A DNA stretch of 21,811 bases from positions 1 through 21,811 of the forward strand of contig JANXZP010000262.1 in the NCBI GenBank assembly GCA_025355485.1, in the 5' to 3' direction. The notes under the pieces are model-generated. The model was not told where the DNA came from, did not search any database, and was given only the letters and a program-made list of their open reading frames with translations. Of this stretch, positions 14,475 to 21,811 are shown one piece after another. Positions within the stretch are counted from its first letter, which is position 1, and every line of letters starts with the position of its first letter. The stretch comes from Pseudomonadota bacterium (lineage in GTDB: Bacteria > Pseudomonadota > Gammaproteobacteria > Xanthomonadales > Xanthomonadaceae). The position numbers and the translations under genes are program-made.

Positions 14475-16472
14475 TCAGTGCCTGCCGGCACCCTGCACGG
14501 GTGTTGCAGCTCCCGTGCCGATGTAACGATCCAGGAACGCCAGCATCCGCGTGTACAGATCGGTGCGGTCGGCTTCGGTGTAGAAACCGTGGCCTTCGCC
14601 CGCGTAGATTTTCGCATCGACCTGCTTGCCTGCCTTCTGCAACGCATCGCGCATCATCTCGGTGTGCTTCGCCGGCGCTCGCACGTCTTCCCTGCCGGCG
14701 ACCATCATCACCGGCACCACGATACGGCTCGCCAGGTGGGTCGGGGAAATCGCGTCGAGCTTGTCCTCGCCCAACTCTTCTTTCAGGAAGTTCTGGCCCG
14801 ACTTCGAGTCCTGGATGTCGCCCACGTGGTACATGGTTGGCATGTCGTACACACCGACATAACCGATCGCGCAGCGGTATAGGGTCGGTTCCTTGGCGAC
14901 GCCCTCGAGTGCCGCGTAACCGCCGTAACTCGCACCGTAGATGCAAATGCGATTCGGATTGGCGATGCCCTGCGCAATCGCCCACTTGGTCGCGTCGGTC
15001 AGGTCGTCCTGCATCGTGCCGCCCCACTGCTTGAAGCCCGCATGCTGGAACGCGCGGCCGTAGTTGCCCGAACCGCGAAAATTCACCTGCAGCACCGCGT
15101 AGCCGCGCGAAGCCAGTAGCTGGATTTCCGGGTTGTAGCCCCACTGGTCGTAGGGCCCGAACGGACCGCCGTGAGGATTGAGCACCAGCGGCAGGTTCTT
15201 GCCGTCGCTGCCGCGCGGAAGGGTCAGGAAGCCTTCCAGCGGCAGTCCATCGCGCGCCTTGAAGCTGACCGGGCGCATTTCCGACAGCATCTCGGGCTTG
15301 AACCAGCTCGCCCTGCTCGCGATGTAGGAGACGCGATTGGCATTGCGGTCGAACAGGTAGAAATCGCTGGGGATCCGGTCCGAATACATCCGGTACAGCG
15401 CGAGCGAACCGTCCTTCGTGTACGAGGCCGGCAGCACCATCGCATCCTTGATGCTGGCCTGGATGTTGCGCAACTGCTTCGCATAGCGATTATCGGGGTC
15501 GAGGTATTCCACCCGCGGCTTGCCGTCGTCGAACAAGGCGGCATAGACCGCGCCATCGTCGGGGGAATGCAGGTAATTCGCCGGGCTGGTGTTGTCGTCG
15601 CGGTACAGCAACTCGCGCTTGCGGGTCGCCGTGTCGAACGCGTAGATGCCGTCCGGACCTTCGGTTTCCTCGGCCTGCAGGTACGCGGTCTTGCCGTCCG
15701 CGCTGAAACCGACCGGCTCCATCGCGAGTTCGCTTCGCGCCTCGTCGTTGATCAATTCCCACTTCGCATCGCCGTCCGCGCGATAGTACGTCTTCACGCG
15801 TCGGTCGTCGCCAGCGCCGGTCGCGAAGCGCACCACGCCGGAAGGATCGTCGAGGAACTCCGCGTGCTGCACCGGCGCCTTCGCTACCGTCAGCATGCTT
15901 CCGGTGTTGACGTTCATGCGCGCGACTTCGGTGTACGGCGATGGTGATGCGAGTGAGATCAGCACGTTGTCGTCGTCGTTGCGCAGGGTGTCGATGAGCG
16001 ATGCGAAATAAAGGTGCGACTTGCCGGAGGGCACGAAGTGGGCGTCATTCGAGCGCACGCCCACGATCGCCGCGCCCTGTCCGCTGCCATCGGCGTTCAC
16101 GCCGAAAATCTCGCCGGTCGCGCGCGGGGTGACCAGATCGCCTTCCTTCTCCGCGATGCTGAACAGGATGCGGTGGTCGTTGACCCAGTTGAAGTCAGCG
16201 ATGTGCGACTTGGCTGGCAGGGTCACATGGCCGGTCTGCTTCATGTCGCTGCGATCGAAGATGATCAGGCTGGTGCGATCCGACAACGGAACCGTCGCGG
16301 CGATGTATTCGCCGGTCGGCGAGATCTTCATCGTGCCGAACGCGTCACGCTTGAGGAAATCCGCCATCGACGGCGCGCCATGCGATGCCGCTGTTGCGAT
16401 CGATGGGTCAGCGGCGAAAGCCGGTATGGAAAGACACAACGCGGCCAGGGCCGCGATACGGATGCGATGCAT
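14475..16472 (-). CDS. S9-family prolyl oligopeptidase-like peptidase, first of a tandem pair
   Basis: Secreted serine peptidase (665 aa) with a standard signal peptide (MHRIRIAALAALCLSIPAFA, then AD). It is followed by a beta-propeller-like region with blades such as KISPTGEYIAATVPL and a C-terminal alpha/beta-hydrolase domain. The triad is Ser515 in CIYGASYGGYAAL, Asp596 in AGREDVRAP and His628 in GEGHGFY. GGAGA six bases before the ATG at 16472 decides the start over an in-frame extension to 16550. It is closely related to the next gene but has a clear secretory signal and lacks that gene's Pro/Gln-rich linker, so the two copies may be placed differently in the envelope. Family activity: dipeptidyl or acylaminoacyl peptidase; the exact specificity is not visible. 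Confidence 0.94.
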   Translation of the reverse strand: MHRIRIAALAALCLSIPAFAADPSIATAASHGAPSMADFLKRDAFGTMKISPTGEYIAATVPLSDRTSLIIFDRSDMKQTGHVTLPAKSHIADFNWVNDHRILFSIAEKEGDLVTPRATGEIFGVNADGSGQGAAIVGVRSNDAHFVPSGKSHLYFASLIDTLRNDDDNVLISLASPSPYTEVARMNVNTGSMLTVAKAPVQHAEFLDDPSGVVRFATGAGDDRRVKTYYRADGDAKWELINDEARSELAMEPVGFSADGKTAYLQAEETEGPDGIYAFDTATRKRELLYRDDNTSPANYLHSPDDGAVYAALFDDGKPRVEYLDPDNRYAKQLRNIQASIKDAMVLPASYTKDGSLALYRMYSDRIPSDFYLFDRNANRVSYIASRASWFKPEMLSEMRPVSFKARDGLPLEGFLTLPRGSDGKNLPLVLNPHGGPFGPYDQWGYNPEIQLLASRGYAVLQVNFRGSGNYGRAFQHAGFKQWGGTMQDDLTDATKWAIAQGIANPNRICIYGASYGGYAALEGVAKEPTLYRCAIGYVGVYDMPTMYHVGDIQDSKSGQNFLKEELGEDKLDAISPTHLASRIVVPVMMVAGREDVRAPAKHTEMMRDALQKAGKQVDAKIYAGEGHGFYTEADRTDLYTRMLAFLDRYIGTGAATPVQGAGRH

Positions 16473-16531
16473 GGAATTCTCCGACGGAAGTGTGATGGAC
16501 GACTCGGTTCCCCGACGTGCATTTTGCGGCA

Positions 16532-16577
16532 AAGCCGGGCGAATTCCCACTCCCGAGTAGGCGCGTCAGCCCGGCTT
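16532..16577 (-). terminator. Inverted repeat spanning the rmlD stop codon
   Basis: AAGCCGGGC (16532-16540 on plus) is perfectly complementary to GCCCGGCTT (16569-16577), with 28 bases between. In the rmlD transcript the last codons form the first arm, the stop codon is just inside the loop, and the second arm is followed by TTTGCC. It could end the rhamnose operon or reduce read-through into the S9 pair on the same strand. The long loop and weak T-tract keep confidence low. Confidence 0.4.
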
Positions 16578-17474
16578 CAACTCGGCCAGCTCGCCGATCA
16601 CCTGCTTCAGGCCGTCGCGCCAGTCCGGCAGTTGCAGGCCGAAATCGCTCGCGAAACGGGTGCTGTCAAGACGCGAATACATCGGGCGCTTGGCTTTCGC
16701 CGGGTATTCGCTGCTGGGGATGCCGACCAGCCGAGGCGCGCGTTCGAGCACTTTCGCCGCGAGCGCTTCGCCGTAGATCGCGATCGCGAACTGGTACCAA
16801 CTGCATTCGCCGTCGGCGACCACGTGCCAGGTTCCGTTCGCATCCGCATGGCGCGCGTGCGCGAGCGCAGTCGCCGCCGCGAGCCAACGCGCGGGCGTCG
16901 GCGAACCGACCTGGTCGTGCACGACCTTCAACTCGTCGCGCTCGCCGGCCAATCGGATCGCGGTGCGCAGGAAATTCTGCCCGCGCGCGGCGTACACCCA
17001 CGCGGTACGCAGGATCATGTGGCGGCAACCGCTCGCGCGGATCGCTTCCTCGCCGCGCAATTTGGTACGCCCGTACACGCCGAGCGGTGCGGTCGCATCG
17101 TCCTCGCGCCACGGGCGACGGCCTTCGCCGCCGAACACGTAGTCGGTCGAGTAATGCACGAGTTTCGCGCCGTGCAGTGCGCAGGCCTGCGCGAGTTCGG
17201 CCACTGCATCGGCATTGATGCGCTGCGCGAGCGCGGGCTCGTCCTCGGCGCGATCGACCTGGGTGTGCGCGACCGCGTTGAGCACCAAGGTCGGGCGTTT
17301 CTCGGCGACGAGTGCAGCCAGGCTTCCGGCCTCGGTGAAATCGATACGTCCGCAGCGCGCGCCGCCGGGCAGCGTGCCGCTGATCGTGTACGCGGAGATC
17401 GCGCCCAGAGGCGCGAACACGCGGTGCAATTCATAGCCGACCTGGCCGTCGGCGCCGAGCAGGACGATGCTCAT
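16566..17474 (-). CDS. rfbD: dTDP-4-dehydrorhamnose reductase
   Basis: Last step of dTDP-L-rhamnose synthesis: NAD(P)H-dependent reduction of dTDP-6-deoxy-L-lyxo-4-hexulose to dTDP-L-rhamnose in the cytoplasm. The 302-aa protein is a short-chain-dehydrogenase-type fold. It starts with the nucleotide-binding MSIVLLGADGQVG, has the STDYVF motif (Ser109-Thr110-Asp111) and the catalytic YxxxK pair Tyr134/Lys138 (YGRTK). The later RTAWVYAARGQNFLRT and DQVGSPT stretches are also typical of RmlD. Its ATG at 17474 overlaps the rfbC stop by four bases (ATGA), so the two are probably coupled. It ends the rmlBACD run. Confidence 0.97.
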   Translation of the reverse strand: MSIVLLGADGQVGYELHRVFAPLGAISAYTISGTLPGGARCGRIDFTEAGSLAALVAEKRPTLVLNAVAHTQVDRAEDEPALAQRINADAVAELAQACALHGAKLVHYSTDYVFGGEGRRPWREDDATAPLGVYGRTKLRGEEAIRASGCRHMILRTAWVYAARGQNFLRTAIRLAGERDELKVVHDQVGSPTPARWLAAATALAHARHADANGTWHVVADGECSWYQFAIAIYGEALAAKVLERAPRLVGIPSSEYPAKAKRPMYSRLDSTRFASDFGLQLPDWRDGLKQVIGELAELKPG

Positions 17475-18028
17475 GCGATGTACCCTGGCAAGCGCTCTGC
17501 GGCGATGTCGTCGAGGAACGGCGCGCTCGCATCCTTGTCCGACAGCAACGGTTCGGCGACCGGCCAGTCGATCGCGAGCCGCGCATCGTTCCAGCGGATG
17601 CCCGCATCGGCGGCACGATCGTAGAGCGCGGTGCACTGGTAGACGAACACCGCGCGCTCGCTGAGGGTCGCGAAGCCGTGCGCGAATCCTTCGGGTATCC
17701 ACAACTGGCGATGGTTTTCGGCGCTGAGGATCGCCGCGGTCCAGCGCCCGAAATGCGGCGAACCGCGACGGATATCCACCGCGACGTCGTAGACCTCGCC
17801 TTCGAGTACCGACACCAGCTTGCCCTGCGGATTCGGCCACTGATAATGCAGCCCACGCAGTACTCCGCGTTGCGACACCGACACATTGTTCTGCACGAAC
17901 CGCAGGTCGAGTCCGGCATCGGCATACGTCTTCTGGTTGAAGCTCTCGAAAAAACTTCCGCGCGCATCGCCAAACACGCGCGGTTCGATCAACAGGCAAC
18001 CGGGCAGGTCGGTCTCGGTGATTTTCAT
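17471..18028 (-). CDS. rfbC: dTDP-4-dehydrorhamnose 3,5-epimerase
   Basis: Third enzyme of the dTDP-L-rhamnose pathway: epimerises C3 and C5 of dTDP-4-keto-6-deoxyglucose. The 185-aa cupin has the family markers RGLHYQ (His61, the catalytic base position), Lys70 in PQGKLVSVLEG and PEGFAHGF (His117), all in the expected order. Length is normal. The ATG at 18028 is preceded by AAGG and begins with the typical MKITETDLPGCLLIEP; a longer upstream frame crosses into rfbA and is not used. It lies 28 bases after rfbA. Confidence 0.97.
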   Translation of the reverse strand: MKITETDLPGCLLIEPRVFGDARGSFFESFNQKTYADAGLDLRFVQNNVSVSQRGVLRGLHYQWPNPQGKLVSVLEGEVYDVAVDIRRGSPHFGRWTAAILSAENHRQLWIPEGFAHGFATLSERAVFVYQCTALYDRAADAGIRWNDARLAIDWPVAEPLLSDKDASAPFLDDIAAERLPGYIA

Positions 18029-18056
18029 CGCTTGGCCTTCATGCGCGGTATCGATG

Positions 18057-18944
18057 TCATTCGACGCTGCCGTGTTCGAGCAATCCGAGCAGGTATTGCC
18101 CATAGCCGTTCTTGGCAAGGGGCTTGGCCAGCGCGGCGAGCTGCGCGGCATCGATCCAGCGGTTCGCGTAGGCGATTTCCTCCGGGCAGCATACGCGCAA
18201 TCCCTGCCGCGCCTCGATCGTCTCGATGAAATTCGACGCCTGCAGCAGCGATTCGTGGGTGCCGGTGTCGAGCCACGCGTAACCGCGTCCGAGTCGTTCG
18301 AGGCGAAGCGAACCATCGGTAAGATAACAGCGGTTGAGGTCGGTGATTTCGAGCTCGCCGCGCTTCGACGGCTTGAGCGTCGCCGCGAAATCGCTGGCGC
18401 GGCCATCGTAGAAATACAGGCCGGTGACCGCGTAGTGCGAACGCGGCTGCGCGGGTTTTTCTTCCAGGCCGACCACGCGACCGGATGCATCGAACTCGGC
18501 GACGCCGTAGCGCTCCGGGTCGCGCACCCAGTAGCCGAACACGGTCGCGCCGTGCACCTGTGCGGAAGCGGCGCGCAACTGCTCGGTGAAGCCCTGGCCG
18601 TAGAAAATGTTGTCGCCCAGCACCAGGCAACTCGGTCCGCCCCCAAGGAAATCGCGACCGATCAGGTACGCCTGCGCGAGTCCGTCGGGGCTCGGCTGCG
18701 CGGCGTACTCGATCCGCATGCCCCACTGCGATCCATCGCCAAGCAGTCGCCGGAACAGTTCCTGTTCGTGCGGCGTGTTGATGACCAGGACCTCGCGGAT
18801 GCCCGCCAGCATCAACGTGCTGAGCGGGTAATAGATCATCGGCTTGTCGTAGACCGGCAACAGCTGCTTGCTGATCGACTGCGTGATCGGATACAGCCGC
18901 GTGCCGGAGCCGCCTGCGAGGATGATGCCTTTGCGTTGGGTCAC
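18057..18944 (-). CDS. rfbA: Glucose-1-phosphate thymidylyltransferase
   Basis: First enzyme of the pathway: glucose-1-phosphate + dTTP to dTDP-glucose and pyrophosphate. The 295-aa length is usual. The nucleotide-binding signature KGIILAGGSGTRLYPIT is at residues 5-21, QPSPDGLAQA at 83-92, the metal-binding Asp111 is in LGDNIFYG, and the substrate-contacting Lys163 is in LEEKP. The C-terminal helical part (about 220-290), which forms the regulatory site in RmlA, is present. The gene follows rfbB by 36 bases. RmlA is usually feedback-inhibited by dTDP-L-rhamnose, so this step may control flux. Confidence 0.97.
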   Translation of the reverse strand: MTQRKGIILAGGSGTRLYPITQSISKQLLPVYDKPMIYYPLSTLMLAGIREVLVINTPHEQELFRRLLGDGSQWGMRIEYAAQPSPDGLAQAYLIGRDFLGGGPSCLVLGDNIFYGQGFTEQLRAASAQVHGATVFGYWVRDPERYGVAEFDASGRVVGLEEKPAQPRSHYAVTGLYFYDGRASDFAATLKPSKRGELEITDLNRCYLTDGSLRLERLGRGYAWLDTGTHESLLQASNFIETIEARQGLRVCCPEEIAYANRWIDAAQLAALAKPLAKNGYGQYLLGLLEHGSVE

Positions 18945-18980
18945 GTCAGTCTGCCCGAGAAGAGAATTTGATTGAATGCA

Positions 18981-20033
18981 TCATTGGCCACCGAGTCTCT
19001 GCATCCGATAACTTCCATCCAGCACCCGCTTCGCCCACACGGAATTATCCAGATACCAGTCGACCGTCTGTGCGATGCCCTGTTCGAAATCCAGCGTCGG
19101 CGCCCAGCCAAGTTCGCGCTTGAGTTTGTTCGCGTCGATCGCATAGCGGCGATCATGGCCCGGACGATCCTTCACGTAGGTGATCAGCGATTCGCGGGCA
19201 CGGCCATCGGCAAGCGGCCGACGTTGATCGAGCAGCGCGCAGATCGTACTGACCACCACGATGTTCTGCATTTCGGCATCGCCGCCGACGTTGTATGTCT
19301 CGCCGACGCGCCCTGCTTCGAGTACGCGCCGGATCGCGGAACAATGGTCGGTCACGTACAACCAGTCGCGGATGTTCCTGCCATCGCCATACACAGGCAA
19401 CGGTTCGCCGGCCAGCGCCTTCTGGATGATCAGCGGAATGAGTTTTTCCGGAAACTGGTACGGCCCGTAATTGTTCGAGCAATTCGTGGTCAGTACCGGC
19501 AAGCCGTAGGTGTGGTGGAACGCGCGAACGAGGTGATCGGACGCGGCCTTGGATGCCGAATACGGCGAGTTCGGCGCGTACGGCGTTTCCTCGGTGAACG
19601 CGCCGGTATCGCCGAGCGATCCGTACACCTCGTCGGTGGACACATGCAGGAAACGGAAGCTGCTCTTCGCATCGCCGTCGAGATCGCGCCAGTAATCGCG
19701 CGCTGCTTCCAGCAATGCGAGCGTGCCGACCACATTGGTCTGCACGAACGCGGCCGGGCCGTCGATCGAACGATCCACATGCGATTCGGCGGCGAAATTC
19801 ACGATCGCCTGCGGGCGGTGTTCGGCGAGCAATTTCGCGACCAAGGCGCGATCGCCAATATCGCCGTGCACGAAGACGTGACCCGGGTTGGCATCGAGCG
19901 CAGCCAGCGTGTCGCGATTACCCGCGTACGTCAGCGCATCGAGGTTGACCACGCGCACGCCCGCGGCCACCGCGTCGAGCACGAAATTGCCGCCGATGAA
20001 GCCGGCGCCGCCGGTGACCAGCCAGGGACCCAT
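18981..20033 (-). CDS. rfbB: dTDP-glucose 4,6-dehydratase
   Basis: Second enzyme of the pathway and first gene of the operon: converts dTDP-glucose to dTDP-4-keto-6-deoxyglucose using bound NAD+. The 350-aa protein is an extended SDR. It has the Rossmann motif TGGAGFIG at residues 7-14, the catalytic STDEVYG (Thr133, Asp134, Glu135) and the YxxxK pair Tyr158/Lys162 (YSASK). The nucleotide-sugar-binding stretches NCSNNYGPYQFPEKLIPL and YGDGRNIRDWLYV are intact. The ATG at 20033, with GGAGAG upstream, is preferred because MGPWLVTGGAGFIG is the family N-terminus; the frame extends 18 codons further up with no family character. Confidence 0.97.
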   Translation of the reverse strand: MGPWLVTGGAGFIGGNFVLDAVAAGVRVVNLDALTYAGNRDTLAALDANPGHVFVHGDIGDRALVAKLLAEHRPQAIVNFAAESHVDRSIDGPAAFVQTNVVGTLALLEAARDYWRDLDGDAKSSFRFLHVSTDEVYGSLGDTGAFTEETPYAPNSPYSASKAASDHLVRAFHHTYGLPVLTTNCSNNYGPYQFPEKLIPLIIQKALAGEPLPVYGDGRNIRDWLYVTDHCSAIRRVLEAGRVGETYNVGGDAEMQNIVVVSTICALLDQRRPLADGRARESLITYVKDRPGHDRRYAIDANKLKRELGWAPTLDFEQGIAQTVDWYLDNSVWAKRVLDGSYRMQRLGGQ

Positions 20034-20085
20034 GCACTCTCCGTCATTGCCTGCGCTGCGCGTCAGGGCGTCGCAGCCGAGCGCC

Positions 20086-20091
20086 ATGATA
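20086..20091 (-). promoter_or_regulatory. Possible -10 box (TATCAT) of the rmlBACD operon
   Basis: On the minus strand CGTTATCATGG lies 52 bases before the rfbB ATG, a reasonable -10 match, in the 88-base gap after the upstream gene. The -35 region (CTACCG at 17 bases) is poor. The operon could also be read through from the gene at 20122. Confidence 0.33.
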
Positions 20092-20121
20092 ACGTGCCGT
20101 CGCCGCGTCGGTAGCGTCTGC

Positions 20122-21811
20122 TCAGGTCGTGTTGCCGGACGCCAGCACCCGCACGGCTTCGGTCATGGACCAACCGGCCAGGCAGCCGATCAGGCCGCCG
20201 AACGGGCTGCGGCCATCGAGCAGCCACAGTTGTTTCTCGGTCTGCGCGGACAGCGATTCGAGTCCATCGACCAGATCGGCCAGCCGGCATCGCGCCCTGC
20301 CCGCGTCCAAGTCGAACTCGATCAGGCCCGAATCGACCGCATGCAGACCGACCCCAGCGGCCGCCTGCGATTCCAGCGACGACAGCAGCGACGACGCAGC
20401 GCCAGCAAGTCCTAGCGGCAGGGCCGCCACGCCGACCGGCGCGGTGTCCGCATCGCCATGCAACAGCAATTTCGCTTCGGGGTGCGGATACTTCGGCGCC
20501 GCACACAGGCTGACGTTGAATCCGGACGAGGCTGCGGCGATCGCCGCGAGCAGCAACAACGGATGGACCCCGGCATTGACCACGAGCCAATCGCCGGGCG
20601 TCAACCCGCGATCGCGCAAAAATGCCGCGACCGATGCGGCGTAGCGAGCAAGATCGGCGCCTCTGTAGCCATCGCCATCGGCGAGGATCAACAATTCGTC
20701 CTCGCAGCGTGCAATTCGCGACCAGAAATCCTCGAGGATGCCGCCGTCGCGCACCGGCAGTTGATTCGCATGGAAGCGCTGCAGGCGATGTGCGGCGTCG
20801 GAAATCTGCGCTGGCCGCAGCAATTCGCGGTCGACCATTGTTTGCAGCGTCGACGACATCTGTTGCGATGGCGGTGTGGTCGTCGCGACGATCGCGTCCT
20901 CGCGCATGCCGGTCGCGGCAAGCAACAAACCCAGCAGCGCGGGTTCCGACAAATCCACCGGGCCATCCGGCAACCGCGCCTGGTACACCGGATGCCGCGC
21001 GAGCAAATGACCGATCGCGCCATCGAACAATCCGGGCGACACGTGCGCGTTGGCACGCGCAAGACTCATGCGAAACAGCGGGCTGGCCACGAATCGACGC
21101 GACCCGCGCCCGCAAGCCAGCACCGTCGGTGACTGCGATTGCGACAGGATCGCGACCATGCCGTTGTAGTGCGTGGTATCCGGAACATCGACCAGCTCCG
21201 CGATGGCGGGGCCATTGAACACGGCGGCTTCGCTCAAGACCCAGCCGCGACGCACACCGTCGGTCGTGACCCGGTCCAGCCACGCGCGGTAGTCGCGGCC
21301 ATGCAACTGGCGGCAGCCGCGTTCGAAAAACGGTTCGGGCTCGCTGTTGCTCAGGTGCAGGTGCGGAAACAGCACGGCGGCATCGGCACGCGCGACCCGC
21401 AGGCATTCGCCCGCGAATGGAACCAGGCCGTAGCGATGCAGCGAATCGTAGGCATGCACCATGCCGAACGCGGCATCGCGGAACGGTAGTGGTTTTTCCA
21501 AATCGCAGAACACGATGTCGAGATTGCCGGCGCGTTGTCCTGGCCCCAGCAAATGCCGGAACCCGCGATAACCCAACACGCTGCTGTTGCCTTCCCAAAG
21601 TGCAACCACGCGTTGTCGCGGGAACCGACCCGCCAACCACTCGCCGCTCCATCCGGTGCGGCACCACGTGTCGAGGATCCGATCGCCCTCACGCAAGGTG
21701 CGGACTGCATGCGGCAGGATCGGCTCGATGACGCGGGTGGACTCATTGAACGGCGCGAACGCGGCGTAGCTTTCCAGCACGCCGCGGCGCAATTTGTCGC
21801 GCCGGTAATCG
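20122..21811 (-). CDS. Methyltransferase-like / AMP-ligase-like two-part protein, 5' end beyond the window
   Basis: I do not recognise a named gene. The frame is open through the right edge (at least 562 residues), so the true start is outside. Counting from a TTG at 21792, residues about 30-170 look like a class I SAM-dependent methyltransferase: RILDTWCRTGWSGEWLA matches motif I, and DLEKPLPFRDAAFGMVHAYDSLHRYG resembles the later motifs. The glycine-rich loop is degenerate, with Trp and Arg where LDxGCGxG is normal, so activity is doubtful. Residues about 185-330 match nothing I know. Residues about 340-450 resemble the first subdomain of AMP-forming acyl ligases (YRGADLARYAASVAAFLRDR, TPGDWLVVNAGVHPLLLLAA). 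The ATP-binding TSGTTGxPKG loop and the rest of that fold are not seen before the stop at 20122. It is 88 bases upstream of rfbB on the same strand. Function unknown. Confidence 0.7.
   Translation of the reverse strand, partial: DYRRDKLRRGVLESYAAFAPFNESTRVIEPILPHAVRTLREGDRILDTWCRTGWSGEWLAGRFPRQRVVALWEGNSSVLGYRGFRHLLGPGQRAGNLDIVFCDLEKPLPFRDAAFGMVHAYDSLHRYGLVPFAGECLRVARADAAVLFPHLHLSNSEPEPFFERGCRQLHGRDYRAWLDRVTTDGVRRGWVLSEAAVFNGPAIAELVDVPDTTHYNGMVAILSQSQSPTVLACGRGSRRFVASPLFRMSLARANAHVSPGLFDGAIGHLLARHPVYQARLPDGPVDLSEPALLGLLLAATGMREDAIVATTTPPSQQMSSTLQTMVDRELLRPAQISDAAHRLQRFHANQLPVRDGGILEDFWSRIARCEDELLILADGDGYRGADLARYAASVAAFLRDRGLTPGDWLVVNAGVHPLLLLAAIAAASSGFNVSLCAAPKYPHPEAKLLLHGDADTAPVGVAALPLGLAGAASSLLSSLESQAAAGVGLHAVDSGLIEFDLDAGRARCRLADLVDGLESLSAQTEKQLWLLDGRSPFGGLIGCLAGWSMTEAVRVLASGNTT

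Noticed and set aside
13117..17624. Long plus-strand open frames (13117-14526 and 16014-17624) opposite the S9 and rml genes
   Set aside because: Both are shadows of well-supported minus-strand genes with intact catalytic motifs; no plausible ribosome sites or domains.
1..21811. tRNA, rRNA, CRISPR array, insertion sequence or prophage
   Set aside because: No cloverleaf-like sequence, no regularly spaced direct repeats, no transposase or integrase-like protein, and almost all bases are taken by recognisable genes.

Overview
This 21.8 kb window is GC-rich chromosomal DNA, probably from a gammaproteobacterium of the Xanthomonadales/Lysobacterales type. That placement is inferred from gene content (tandem S9 peptidases, a long POT transporter, rmlBACD, and a PhoH-YbeY-CorC block followed by a DUF4105/Lnb-type protein) and from -10 boxes of the TACACT/TATACT kind. 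No rRNA or marker gene is present to confirm it. Coding density is high and no gene-free stretch reaches 300 bases. I see no tRNA, rRNA, CRISPR array, insertion sequence or phage gene.

Layout. (1) Positions 1-2586, minus strand: a tightly overlapping export operon of a periplasmic-adaptor lipoprotein (HlyD/YbhG type), an ABC ATPase (YbhF type) and an ABC-2 permease cut by the left edge. (2) Positions 2727-6959, plus strand: phoH-like ybeZ and ybeY, a low-GC orphan gene with one membrane segment, corC with an apparent one-base frameshift in its N-terminus, and a DUF4105/Lnb-like membrane protein in the place where lnt sits in E. coli. (3) Positions 7014-8015, plus: CorA magnesium/cobalt channel, ended by a hairpin shared with the convergent gene. 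(4) Positions 8051-16472: a peptide-use block. It has one secreted S9 peptidase (minus) divergent from a POT di/tripeptide transporter (plus), which converges on two tandem paralogous S9 peptidases (minus). A large compound hairpin separates the convergent genes. (5) Positions 16566-20033, minus: rmlB-rmlA-rmlC-rmlD, a complete dTDP-L-rhamnose pathway. (6) Positions 20122-21811, minus, cut by the right edge: an unusual protein with a degenerate methyltransferase-like N-terminus and an incomplete AMP-ligase-like C-terminus.

How it fits together. The envelope is the common theme: multidrug or solute export, Mg/Co handling (CorA, CorC), possible lipoprotein N-acylation (DUF4105/Lnb-like), peptide cleavage outside the cytoplasm followed by uptake through POT, and rhamnose donor synthesis for surface polysaccharide. 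The observations most worth a second look are the corC frameshift, the Lnb-like protein at the lnt position, the low-GC insert between ybeY and corC, and the degenerate methyltransferase/ligase protein at the right edge.
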